From an uncultured Muribaculaceae bacterium (GTDB lineage Bacteria; Bacteroidota; Bacteroidia; Bacteroidales; Muribaculaceae): 56,391 bases of DNA. The DNA is taken from positions 1 to 56,391 of the forward strand of contig CAJUIT010000020.1 in NCBI GenBank assembly GCA_910586565.1, in the 5' to 3' direction. The notes beneath the pieces were generated by a model. It was not told the origin of the DNA, did no database searches, and was given only the letters and a program-made list of their open reading frames with translations. This document shows, in pieces, positions 25,752-33,587 of the stretch. A program made the translations under genes and the position numbers. How positions within the stretch are numbered: position 1 is the first letter of the stretch; the number at the start of each line of letters is the position of its first letter.

Positions 25752-26131
25752 GATTTTTTGTAATGAATTTCCATCATATCAACGAGTTCGCGCAGTTCAT
25801 CCACCGAGATTTTGTCATCTTCGACCAATGAGCACACAATCCCTTGATAAGAATTATTGAAATAATTGCGAATCATTTCACCAACGGTGCGGCGGCGGTA
25901 TTCTTCCATCGGTTTGATGGCGAAATAACGGAACGAGCCACCAATCGCTTCATGTGAAAGGTAACCTTTGCTTTCGAGGGCTCTTACATAGGTTGAGACG
26001 GTGTTGACATGCGGTTTCGGCTTTGGCATCATATCCACAGCTTCTTTTACAAACAGCGGACCGTTTTGCCAGAACAACAGCATTATTTCTTCTTCCTTGT
26101 CGGTGAGTTTGTTTTTGGGTGCGAGTGTCAT
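25748..26131 (-). CDS. BlaI/MecI/CopY family repressor
   Basis: A 127-residue winged-helix repressor: 'LTDKEEEIMLLFWQNGPLFVKEAVDMM' and the recognition-helix region 'NTVSTYVRALESKGYLSHE', followed by the dimerisation helices. This family is cleaved on signal from its partner M56 protease, here the overlapping downstream gene. A TAnnTTTG box (26221-26214) lies 83 bp upstream; the leader between is where an autoregulatory operator would be expected, but I see no clear dyad. Confidence 0.93.
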   Translation of the reverse strand: MTLAPKNKLTDKEEEIMLLFWQNGPLFVKEAVDMMPKPKPHVNTVSTYVRALESKGYLSHEAIGGSFRYFAIKPMEEYRRRTVGEMIRNYFNNSYQGIVCSLVEDDKISVDELRELVDMMEIHYKKS

Positions 26132-26213
26132 GGGTTATTGTGGTGATGATTAGTTTGTTGTTGTGCGGTGCAGCCTGCAAGCTGTGCGCTGAACGATATT
26201 TATAGTTGCATGG

Positions 26214-26221
26214 CAAAGGTA
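26214..26221 (-). promoter_or_regulatory. Promoter of the blaI-blaR1-like pair
   Basis: TACCTTTG followed by C on the minus strand, 83 bp before the blaI-like start. Confidence 0.55.
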
Positions 26222-26274
26222 AGGTTAAACTTTTCCTTTTGCAAGAAATTTAACTGTTTTTTTAGTTTGGTGGC

Positions 26275-26314
26275 CTAAAAAAAATCCGCAAAGACAATAA
26301 TGTCAATGCGGATT
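26275..26314 (-). terminator. Terminator after the PAP2 gene
   Basis: AATCCGCA (26283-26290) pairs with TGCGGATT (26307-26314), with a second nested stem GACA-ATAA-TGTC inside. On the minus strand a run of T follows. Confidence 0.85.
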
Positions 26315-26396
26315 CTATGAGTGATTGTGGGGTAAGATGAAATCTTTAGAGCGGAATGAATGAATTTGCAACCATTCGTTTGCAGTGGGAAAGAAT

Positions 26397-27128
26397 TTAT
26401 CCGATTACCGATGCAGCAAGGATGTAGAATGCGGTTCCGGCGCCCACGGCAATGAGGATATCTCCCACGGTAACCGGGATTGATGCCCGGCCGACATTCG
26501 CCCATTCCATTTCCACGGGAATGTTGAAAAGAGGACGGTGAAGTCGTTCGAGCGATGTGTCGGCAATGTGTCGGTTATCGAGCAAGCGGGCCAGGCGATA
26601 GCACAGGAATCCGAATCCCGAACCGATGACGGCACCCACAAGGAGGTCGCCGGGATAGTGCACACCAAGATAAAGGCGTGTGTAGGAGTTGAGGAGAGCC
26701 CAGCCGAAAATAAACATCACCATTTTGCGCCGAGGAAACATCAGAGCTATAAACGTAGCCAAAGCAAATGAGTTGGCCGAATGGCAGGAGGGAAATCCGT
26801 AATCTCCGCCGCGGTAATCGTCGACAACAATTGTGAGGGCCGAGAGCGGATTTTCGAGGTTTGACGGGCGCATGCGCTCAACAATGGGGCGGATGTAGGT
26901 GGCGCATGTCTGGTCGGTGAGTGTTATGGCGAGTGCGATGCCGAGCACGTAGATTCCGGCCGATTTATAGCCGTGGGTGCGCAGCAACACAAGCAGGATG
27001 GCGGCATACATCGGAATCCAGATGAAACGGCCGGTGAACAGCATCATGAACCTGTCGAAAAACGGTGCATGCATGCCGTTGAAAAAGAGAAAAACCGATG
27101 TGTCTATCTGATTGAGAAAATCGAGCAT
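26397..27128 (-). CDS. PAP2-family membrane phosphatase
   Basis: A 243-residue membrane protein with five to six hydrophobic segments and the three phosphatase motifs: 'RPIVERMRP' (KX6RP-like), 'GFPSCHSAN' (PSxH) and 'SYTRLYLGVHYPGD' (SRX5HX3D). The family dephosphorylates lipid phosphates such as undecaprenyl pyrophosphate or phosphatidylglycerophosphate. It is the last gene of a minus-strand run with the sulfatase-type enzyme 54 bp upstream and ends at a strong terminator, which suggests joint work on envelope lipids or glycans. Confidence 0.92.
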   Translation of the reverse strand: MLDFLNQIDTSVFLFFNGMHAPFFDRFMMLFTGRFIWIPMYAAILLVLLRTHGYKSAGIYVLGIALAITLTDQTCATYIRPIVERMRPSNLENPLSALTIVVDDYRGGDYGFPSCHSANSFALATFIALMFPRRKMVMFIFGWALLNSYTRLYLGVHYPGDLLVGAVIGSGFGFLCYRLARLLDNRHIADTSLERLHRPLFNIPVEMEWANVGRASIPVTVGDILIAVGAGTAFYILAASVIG

Positions 27129-27182
27129 TGTTTGTGTTTTTATATAGGTTGGAGAGGATGAGTTATTTGGTTTGAGCCGAGG

Positions 27183-29069
27183 TTAGAGGTCGGCTATTTT
27201 GTTATACAGCACCTGGAGGTAGGCTTTGGCTTGTTGTTCAAGCTGCGGGTGATTGTTGCGTGCAGCTTTTTCAATTGCATCGGCCTCATGATTATAGACG
27301 ATTGTGTCGTTTCGTGTAACTATTCCAATCAGCGGCGCTTCGGTGAACACGGCATAGTGCGGTGCCGATTCATCAAGAATGTCGTGACTGAAGCTGAACA
27401 TCGACGCATCCAATCCCAGCATGCCGAGCAAAGTAGCTGCCATGTCGGTTTGCGATGCGGGCACGTCAATCTGAAGTCCGTGTCGGTTCAAAGCTCCGCC
27501 GGCAAGCACCAACGGAACGTGATGGCGTGCGGCCGCATCGGGGAGATTAAGCGGATAGGCCCCGAGGTGGTCGGGCACAATCACAATCAGAGAGCAGTCA
27601 TAGCGCGGAGAGGCGTGCAGTTCATCAATAAAGGCCGCGAGGCAACTGTCGGTGTAGGCAAACGCGTTTTTACGCGGTTCGTCGGCAAAACGTTTCGAGC
27701 TGAAAGGAACTTCAAACGGTTCGTGAGAGCTTGAGGTCTGGATAACTTTCAGTTGCGGGGCGCCCCCGGCGGGAACACTTAGAGCATCGGCCAATGCACG
27801 GTTGAACACCACGTGGTCATGCGCGCCCCATTTGCTCAGTCGCTCCGAAAGGGGGAAATCCTTATCGCTCACAATCGTCTCGAAACCGGCATTCACCAGA
27901 TAGGCATTCATGTTGGTGAAGTTGATGTCGCCTCCATAATAGTAGGAGGGGGTGTAGCCGGCTTTTTTCAGTTCTCCCGCGATGGTTGGCAACTGCTCAA
28001 CCTTATCGACATATTTCATTATGCTTGTGGTGGGTTGAGCGGGAAACCCTCCGAGAATTGCCGGAAGAGCGCGGTCGGTGCGGAAGCTTGAGGCGTAGAA
28101 GTTGGTGAACAGCACTCCGTCGCGTGCAATGCTGTCGAGTTTCAGCGCAATGCTTTCTCCTCCGAGAACAGGCATCAGATGCGCCGAGAAACTTTCCAGG
28201 ATAATCAGGTAAATATCGGGCTGATTGCAATTTAATAACGGTAAACGACCGATGATATTGTGATGTGTGGTGCCGGGGGATAAAATAGCGGTCGAGTCGG
28301 GCGCAACGGTGTTGTCGGCATCCAATGCTGCCACAGCTGCGTCGGCCTCGGCATCGCTCATAAACCTGAATTCCTCTCTGAAATTTCCCTGATGAGTTGC
28401 CGAGTACATGAGGCTGAAAGCAGGGTTTATAGCGGCATGGTTGAGCCTTTGGTTGCTGCTGAAATATGACCGGCTGGGGTTCATGGTCGATACCGTGACA
28501 CCGCCCCGCACAGGGATAAACAGGGCTGCCGTGAGAATCACCATCACCGATGCCACCAACCATCGCGGACGTGCTCCGGTAATTCTTATCGGCTCTACAA
28601 ATTTCCTGAATGACGCATAAAGCAACCACATAATTGCCGCCACTCCGAGTACAGCAGCGATAATCTGCCACCATTCGGCACTTGCCACTGCGGCCGACGG
28701 AGATGTGGTGAAATAGAACACGGGAGTCATGTCGAGCCTGAATCCCCATGTGCCATAAAGAGCTAAATCAACGAGGGTTATGCAGCCTAAAACAAACGAG
28801 AGGAGTAATATGTAGGTGCGCCGGGTGATTTGCAGCCACTTGCCGTTGCTGAATATTTCGGCGATGATGAGCAGAGCGGGAATAAACGTGAGGTAGCCGG
28901 CGATGGAGAGATCCATCGGGAGTCCGTGCCATATCACAGCCGCCAGATGGCGAAAGCCTCCGTCGGGCAACAGATTGTGATACACGCCGACAAACAGCAC
29001 TTTTTGCAGCATTCCGAATGCCACAAAAATCAGCATGGTTAGCATGAATTTCAGCAGAGCCTTTTTCAC
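27183..29069 (-). CDS. LTA synthase/sulfatase-family membrane enzyme
   Basis: I place the start at the GTG at 29069 (628 residues). The open frame reaches back to a TTG at 29150, directly after the upstream stop, but a promoter-like TATCTTTA lies in between. Five hydrophobic segments fill about residues 1-165. The extracytoplasmic alkaline-phosphatase-superfamily domain has 'IYLIILESFSAHL', the nucleophile region 'SSFRTDRALPAILGG' (Thr) and 'LIVIVPDHLGAYP' (Asp-His metal ligands). Relatives move phosphoglycerol or phosphoethanolamine onto envelope polymers. The PAP2 gene downstream fits such a lipid-linked role. Confidence 0.85.
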   Translation of the reverse strand: MKKALLKFMLTMLIFVAFGMLQKVLFVGVYHNLLPDGGFRHLAAVIWHGLPMDLSIAGYLTFIPALLIIAEIFSNGKWLQITRRTYILLLSFVLGCITLVDLALYGTWGFRLDMTPVFYFTTSPSAAVASAEWWQIIAAVLGVAAIMWLLYASFRKFVEPIRITGARPRWLVASVMVILTAALFIPVRGGVTVSTMNPSRSYFSSNQRLNHAAINPAFSLMYSATHQGNFREEFRFMSDAEADAAVAALDADNTVAPDSTAILSPGTTHHNIIGRLPLLNCNQPDIYLIILESFSAHLMPVLGGESIALKLDSIARDGVLFTNFYASSFRTDRALPAILGGFPAQPTTSIMKYVDKVEQLPTIAGELKKAGYTPSYYYGGDINFTNMNAYLVNAGFETIVSDKDFPLSERLSKWGAHDHVVFNRALADALSVPAGGAPQLKVIQTSSSHEPFEVPFSSKRFADEPRKNAFAYTDSCLAAFIDELHASPRYDCSLIVIVPDHLGAYPLNLPDAAARHHVPLVLAGGALNRHGLQIDVPASQTDMAATLLGMLGLDASMFSFSHDILDESAPHYAVFTEAPLIGIVTRNDTIVYNHEADAIEKAARNNHPQLEQQAKAYLQVLYNKIADL

Positions 29070-29150
29070 CTGAGATGCAATATTGGTTTTGATTAGTAAA
29101 GATACGGAAAAAATGTGATTGGGCGATGGTTTGGCGTTATGTGGACGCAA

Positions 29151-29693
29151 CTATTTAACAACGGTGTAGCCGAAGAGTCCCTTTTCAAGCTTCACAGTGT
29201 AGTGTGCACCTTTGCGTGTGCGGTTGTATTTCTGAAGTGAGACGGGCTGGTCAATTACATGCCCGTCGGGAAGCTCAAGTTTCAGATGGTAGGTGTAGTA
29301 GTGCCCGGCGGGAACTTGAGTGCGCCGTCCGGCTCGACGGTAGCGCGTGTGCTGTTTACGATGCTTGGCAATTACGGTTGACGATTCGGGATGGAGAGTG
29401 GAGTCGTCGCCACCCCAGTAGTTGGCGGCGAGGAATCCGAAATAAAGCACCGTCCCGACCAACAGTATGTGACACGGGATATTAAGCCACGCGCGGCTGA
29501 AATGTGTGAGCTTTTGCCAACGGTTCATCAACACGGGTGCTGTGACGATTGCAGGCACTGTTGCTATGGTTATAGGTATCCATTTCGGGATAAATGTGCG
29601 GCTTAACAGGGCTGTTCCTCCGGCCAGTAGGCCGAATGTCAGAAACAAGCCAAGCATAAGAAGAACGATTGAAGCGGTTGAACCACGTTTCAT
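29151..29693 (-). CDS. Membrane protein of unknown family
   Basis: A 180-residue protein with three hydrophobic helices (about 8-30, 36-55, 70-92), then a basic stretch ('KHRKQHTRYRRAGRRT') and a C-terminal soluble region with a repeated beta feel ('YYTYHLKLELPDGHVIDQPVS', 'GAHYTVKLEKGLFGYTVV'). I do not recognise it. It is the first gene of the run that goes on to the sulfatase-type enzyme and PAP2 phosphatase, with a TAnnTTTG box (29746-29739) 46 bp upstream, so an envelope role is likely. Confidence 0.7.
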   Translation of the reverse strand: MKRGSTASIVLLMLGLFLTFGLLAGGTALLSRTFIPKWIPITIATVPAIVTAPVLMNRWQKLTHFSRAWLNIPCHILLVGTVLYFGFLAANYWGGDDSTLHPESSTVIAKHRKQHTRYRRAGRRTQVPAGHYYTYHLKLELPDGHVIDQPVSLQKYNRTRKGAHYTVKLEKGLFGYTVVK

Positions 29694-29738
29694 GATTAGC
29701 TTCGGTTAAAATTTGAAGTGATGTTTGATTTCACGCTG

Positions 29739-29746
29739 CAAAATTA
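29739..29746 (-). promoter_or_regulatory. Promoter of the membrane protein-sulfatase-PAP2 run
   Basis: TAATTTTG followed by C on the minus strand. Confidence 0.5.
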
Positions 29747-29809
29747 GTGAAACACGTTTGAATGCGGTTGTGTGAGCGTGATTTTTTTTGACGGCACGTA
29801 AATTACCAT

Positions 29810-29817
29810 TACCTTTG
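29810..29817 (+). promoter_or_regulatory. Promoter of the M48 protease gene
   Basis: TACCTTTG at 29810-29817 with TTG at 29788-29790, 19 bp apart. The leader to the ATG is about 75 nt. Confidence 0.6.
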
Positions 29818-29896
29818 CAGCCACAATCTTCTCTCTGCCATGACTGACACATATATTTTACAAAAACATATTATTTCATAAACTTATTTTTTTGAC

Positions 29897-30691
29897 ATGA
29901 ACAAGATTGTTTTAAAAGCTATGGCTGCAGCAGCCATGCTTTTTGTGGCAATGCCTGTTTCGGCTCAGTTTAATTTGAAAAAAGCTGTGGGTGCGGCTTC
30001 AAGCACAGTTAAAGCGGCCACTCTCACCGATGCGCAGATGGCTGCATACGTGAAAGAGTATATCGACTGGATGGATAAGCACAACCCTGTGACTCCGGCT
30101 GATAATCCCTACACAATCCGCCTGAACAAACTCACCGAAGGGCTGACCAGCGTTGAGGGGATTCCTTTGAATTTCAAGGTTTATGACGTTATTGATGTGA
30201 ATGCATTTGCATGTGCCGACGGTAGCGTGCGCGTGTTCTCATCGCTCATGGATATAATGAGTGATGAGGAGTTGCTCGGCGTTATCGGTCATGAAATCGG
30301 CCACGTAGCTCACAAGCACTCAAAGAAAGCTTTCCGCACAGCTCTGCTGACCTCGGCACTTAAGGATGGCATCGCTTCGGCCAACGGCACAGCAGCCGCA
30401 CTCACCGATTCGCAGCTTGGCAGTCTTGGAGAGGCATTGGTGAATGCCAACTATTCTCAGAAGCAGGAACGCGAAGCCGACGACTACGGTTATGAATTCC
30501 TCAAGAAAGCCGGCAAAAATCCCTGGTCGATGGCTCTCTCTTTCCAGAAACTGAAGGCCCTTCAGGAAGAGGCCGGTGCTCAGAAAAACAGCAAGCTCAA
30601 CCAGCTGTTCTCAACACACCCCGACATCGACGCTCGCATCAAGCGCATGGAAGAGCGTGCAACCAAGGACGGGATTGCAAAACCTGAATAA
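29897..30691 (+). CDS. M48-family zinc metalloprotease, exported
   Basis: A signal peptide (1-23, ending MPVSAQF) leads to a 264-residue periplasmic M48 peptidase. The zinc site is 'VIGHEIGHVAHKHS' (HExxH), and the third ligand lies in 'QEREADDYGYEFL'. The final 'TFSTHPDIDARIKRME'-like segment (here LFSTHPDIDARIKRMEER) is typical of the YggG/LoiP type. Such proteases act in envelope quality control. It is convergent with the htrA-like gene, and the two share a terminator. Confidence 0.93.
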   Translation: MNKIVLKAMAAAAMLFVAMPVSAQFNLKKAVGAASSTVKAATLTDAQMAAYVKEYIDWMDKHNPVTPADNPYTIRLNKLTEGLTSVEGIPLNFKVYDVIDVNAFACADGSVRVFSSLMDIMSDEELLGVIGHEIGHVAHKHSKKAFRTALLTSALKDGIASANGTAAALTDSQLGSLGEALVNANYSQKQEREADDYGYEFLKKAGKNPWSMALSFQKLKALQEEAGAQKNSKLNQLFSTHPDIDARIKRMEERATKDGIAKPE

Positions 30692-30702
30692 TAGATTCTC
30701 AT

Positions 30703-30757
30703 CATTCAATAAAAAAACGGAGTGCCAAAATTTTGGCACTCCGTTTTTTATTGAATG
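30703..30757. terminator. Bidirectional terminator between M48 and HtrA genes
   Basis: An almost perfect inverted repeat without loop (arms 30703-30730 and 30731-30757, one extra A). The core is CGGAGTGCCAAAA and its complement, with A and T runs on both sides. Confidence 0.9.
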
Positions 30758-30766
30758 AAGTAGGGC

Positions 30767-32299
30767 TTATTCCGACAGGTCGACTGCATAGTAAACCTTG
30801 CGGCCTGTGGGATAGATGCCGGTGATGAACATCACCTTGTCGGAGTCAGACGAGTTCATGATTGCTTTGTAGATTTCCTCGACATCTTCCTGCGAACGCA
30901 CACGGGCGTTGTTGATGTCAACGATTATGAAACCTTCCTTGATGCCGGCTTCCTTGAATTTGCCTGAGGTGAGGGCTTTTACCTGCACACCTCCCGAAAG
31001 TCGCATCTCGCGCTTCTGCTCGTCGGTGAGTTCCTTGAACGCGCATCCCAGAGCCGTGAAGTCGCCCGATTTGGTAACCTTGGTTCCGCCCTGATTATTT
31101 TGCAGGGTCACGGTTGTGGAGTGGGTTTTGTTGTCGCGGATGTATTTAAGTGTGATGCGGTCGCCGGGGCGGAATTTGCTAATCTCACCCTGCAGTTGGG
31201 CGGTGTTGTGGGTGGGGGCATCATTGATGCTCACAATAACGTCACCGGGTTGAATTCCACCCTCCATAGCTGCGCTGCGGTCGACAACCTCGCCTACGAA
31301 AATGCCGTCGTTGGTTGCGGTGATACCTTTCTCTTTGGCCAGCTGCGGGGTGAGTTCCATAAACGAGATGCCGAGAATAGCCCGCTGAACCGAACCATAT
31401 TGTTTTATGTCGGTAACAATTTTAGTGACGATGGATGAGGGGATGGCGAAGGAGTAACCTACATAATTGCCAGTTTCGGAATAAATGGCGGTGTTGATAC
31501 CCACCAGTTCGCCGTTGATGTTGACAAGCGCGCCACCCGAGTTGCCGGGGTTGACGGCAGCATCGGTCTGGATGTAGCTTTCAATACCCATCGAGCGGCT
31601 GCGGGCAGCTGAGGCCACACTGCGCGCTTTGGCACTTACAATGCCGGTGGTAACGGTCGATGTGAAACCGAAGGGGTTGCCGACAGCAAGCACCCATTCG
31701 CCTACGCGCAGGGCATCACTGTCGCCCACAGGGATTACGGGGAGGTTTTCCGCTTCTATTTTAAGAAGTGCAACGTCGGTTGACGGATCGGTTCCAATCA
31801 CTGTGGCATTGTAGATGCTGTTGTCGTTGAGTGTTACTTCAAGTCGGTCGGCACCGTCGATAACGTGGTTGTTGGTGACGATGTAGCCGTCGGAGCTGAG
31901 AATCACACCCGACCCGAGGCCCCGCTGTTGCTCGGCTTTGGGCTGCTGTTGCTGGGGTGCACGGCGCTGCTGGGGCGCAGGGGAGCCGAAGAAGAATTCA
32001 TAGAGCGGATTGGCATAATAGTTGCCGCCACCGGCAGAGCCTGAGCGCGGTGATGCGTAGCTCTTGATGCTGACAACACCGTTGATGGTGCTTTCGGCCG
32101 CGTGGGTGAAATCGGTGGGGGGAGTGGCACTGTTGGATGCGGTGTATAGAGTTCCCCGCTGATTGGGCTGAAGCGGTGAGGAGGATGACGGCGATGTTGC
32201 CGAATTGTTTTGGATGGAATCTATGGCCAAGGCTGTCATGGCTGAACTCATCACAGCTACGCCACAGGCTAATAATGTGATTTTGCCGTAGATATTCAT
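30767..32299 (-). CDS. HtrA/DegQ-type periplasmic serine protease
   Basis: A 510-residue protease and chaperone for misfolded envelope proteins. The signal peptide covers 1-26. A Gln/Pro-rich linker (about 100-125) is followed by the trypsin-like domain with His in 'TNNHVIDGAD' (about 143), Asp in 'STDVALLKIE' (about 172) and Ser in 'NPGNSGGAL' (about 251). Two PDZ domains follow (about 300-390 and 410-500). All three catalytic residues are present. It is a single gene. Confidence 0.95.
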   Translation of the reverse strand: MNIYGKITLLACGVAVMSSAMTALAIDSIQNNSATSPSSSSPLQPNQRGTLYTASNSATPPTDFTHAAESTINGVVSIKSYASPRSGSAGGGNYYANPLYEFFFGSPAPQQRRAPQQQQPKAEQQRGLGSGVILSSDGYIVTNNHVIDGADRLEVTLNDNSIYNATVIGTDPSTDVALLKIEAENLPVIPVGDSDALRVGEWVLAVGNPFGFTSTVTTGIVSAKARSVASAARSRSMGIESYIQTDAAVNPGNSGGALVNINGELVGINTAIYSETGNYVGYSFAIPSSIVTKIVTDIKQYGSVQRAILGISFMELTPQLAKEKGITATNDGIFVGEVVDRSAAMEGGIQPGDVIVSINDAPTHNTAQLQGEISKFRPGDRITLKYIRDNKTHSTTVTLQNNQGGTKVTKSGDFTALGCAFKELTDEQKREMRLSGGVQVKALTSGKFKEAGIKEGFIIVDINNARVRSQEDVEEIYKAIMNSSDSDKVMFITGIYPTGRKVYYAVDLSE

Positions 32300-32753
32300 A
32301 AATCTATGATGTTGATTAGTTTTATAAGTTTATGTGTAGGTTGATTTATTCAAAATGGTGGTGGTTGGGGCTGATTAAATGCCCTTGTATGGTGAATTGG
32401 ATGCGAATATAGCGTAAAAGTTTATTATATATAATGAGTTTTTCAGGCGCTTAATCATATTTAATGTTGGACTCTTAAATTTAAGTGAAATTGACAATAA
32501 ATTTGTGAAAATAGTTAATGGGAGTTTGCATTTCAGGTTGCCTCTCCCGAAGATGATTGTTACCATGCCCCCCAACGATACAAAAAATACATTCAAGTTA
32601 AATGAGATGCAGAAATTTTATTATTCTTTTTCAAATAATGGCCGCTATAGTTAAAATAAAGTTAAGTGCATCGACTTAATTAAACGCTGAAATGTTATTA
32701 GGGTCAAAGGTTCAGTAAAACGATTAAACAATAACTTCAAAAACAGAATTGAT
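32300..32753. other. AT-rich intergenic region
   Basis: A 454-bp gap between the divergent htrA-like and Spy-like genes. Short open frames here look random. I see no clean TAnnTTTG box for either gene, which may mean both depend on an alternative (for example ECF envelope-stress) sigma factor; that is inference only. Confidence 0.4.
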
Positions 32754-33320
32754 ATGATTAAGAAAAAAGTATTGACTCTCGCCATCGCGGTTATGTCGAT
32801 GGCAGGTTTCACCGCAATGGCTCAGAACACCGGCAACGCAACTTGCTCTGTAAATAAAGAGGCCCGTTGCAAACAAGGTGCAAATTGCGACAAGACCACA
32901 AAATGCAAGAAAGACAAATGTGATAAAAATCTGTTTGCAGGCATGAATCTCACCGAAGCCCAGCAGACTCAGCTCAAACAGCTGGCCGAGAAGCAGCGCG
33001 CGTCGCGCACCGAGAAGGTGGCAGCGGCCAAGGCCGACAAGCAGCGCAATGATTCGGTGCGTGTCGCCGAACGTCAGGCCGCCAAGAAATCCTACCTAAC
33101 CGATGTGAAGGCTGTGCTCACCCCCGACCAGTATGTGGTATTTCTCGAGAATTTCTACGTGAATGCCGATGCCGGGCGCGCACCCCGCAAGGCTGCCGTT
33201 CAGCAGGGTCATGGTAAGAAGCAGATGAAGGCCGACGGTCGCCGTGATAAAAAGGGCGACAAGATAGCCAAACAGGGCCGTCAGGCCAAGCAGGACGCAA
33301 AGGCCGCTTCCAATGCCTGA
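32754..33320 (+). CDS. Exported Spy/CpxP-like (DUF4890-like) protein with Cys-rich head
   Basis: A signal peptide (1-23, ending AMAQN) leads to a 188-residue basic helical protein. Two 'LTxxQ' motifs, 'NLTEAQQTQLKQL' and 'VLTPDQYVVFLE', mark it as a Spy/CpxP/DUF4890-type periplasmic protein, a group involved in chaperoning and in sensing envelope stress. Unusually, five cysteines lie within about 28 residues right after the signal peptide, among many lysines, which suggests metal binding. The tail is Lys/Ala/Gln-rich and probably disordered. A terminator follows at 33361. Confidence 0.75.
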   Translation: MIKKKVLTLAIAVMSMAGFTAMAQNTGNATCSVNKEARCKQGANCDKTTKCKKDKCDKNLFAGMNLTEAQQTQLKQLAEKQRASRTEKVAAAKADKQRNDSVRVAERQAAKKSYLTDVKAVLTPDQYVVFLENFYVNADAGRAPRKAAVQQGHGKKQMKADGRRDKKGDKIAKQGRQAKQDAKAASNA

Positions 33321-33360
33321 TTGACAGAGCAACAAGTTTATTTTGATTGATTGTAATTAC

Positions 33361-33401
33361 AAAATGCAGTGATGACTGTTCATCATTGCATTTTGTTTTT
33401 A
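33361..33401 (+). terminator. Terminator of the Spy-like gene
   Basis: AAAATGCA-g-TGATGA pairs with TCATCA-t-TGCATTTT (33361-33394), followed by GTTTTTA. Confidence 0.8.
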
Positions 33402-33513
33402 TTGAGCCCTCCCGAATCGGCTGCGCCAACGCGAACCGGCCCGTGGCCGACTTTCGCTATTTTTTTCGTCGAAGATTCTGCGTATCGTTGGCTACGCCCA
33501 AGATACTCCCGCT

Positions 33514-33564
33514 CGGCAATGCTCAAATAAATTTGGCATTGCGCTCGACTTATGCGTATCTTTG
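33514..33564 (+). promoter_or_regulatory. Promoter of the GH97 gene with upstream dyad
   Basis: TATCTTTG followed by C at 33557-33564 is the promoter box. Just upstream, GCAATGCTCAAAT and ATTTGGCATTGC (about 33516-33542) form a dyad with one extra base, overlapping the -33 region, where an operator could sit. Confidence 0.5.
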
Positions 33565-33587
33565 CAATGCAAACAACCTAAAACACG

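Noticed and set aside
23730..26131. Beta-lactam resistance locus
   Set aside because: BlaI/BlaR1-type proteins are present, but there is no beta-lactamase or PBP2a-like gene and the penicillin sensor domain is not recognisable.
28003..28749. 248-codon minus-strand frame
   Set aside because: Out-of-frame overlap with the sulfatase-type gene on the same strand; composition (Arg/Cys/Gly/Ser) is shadow-like.
29070..29150. TTG start for the sulfatase-type enzyme
   Set aside because: It is a weak start codon, and a promoter-like TATCTTTA lies inside the extension; the GTG at 29069 is preferred, though this is not certain.
32375..32596. 73-codon frame in the htrA-spy gap
   Set aside because: AT-rich, no promoter or ribosome-binding site, and no recognisable pattern.
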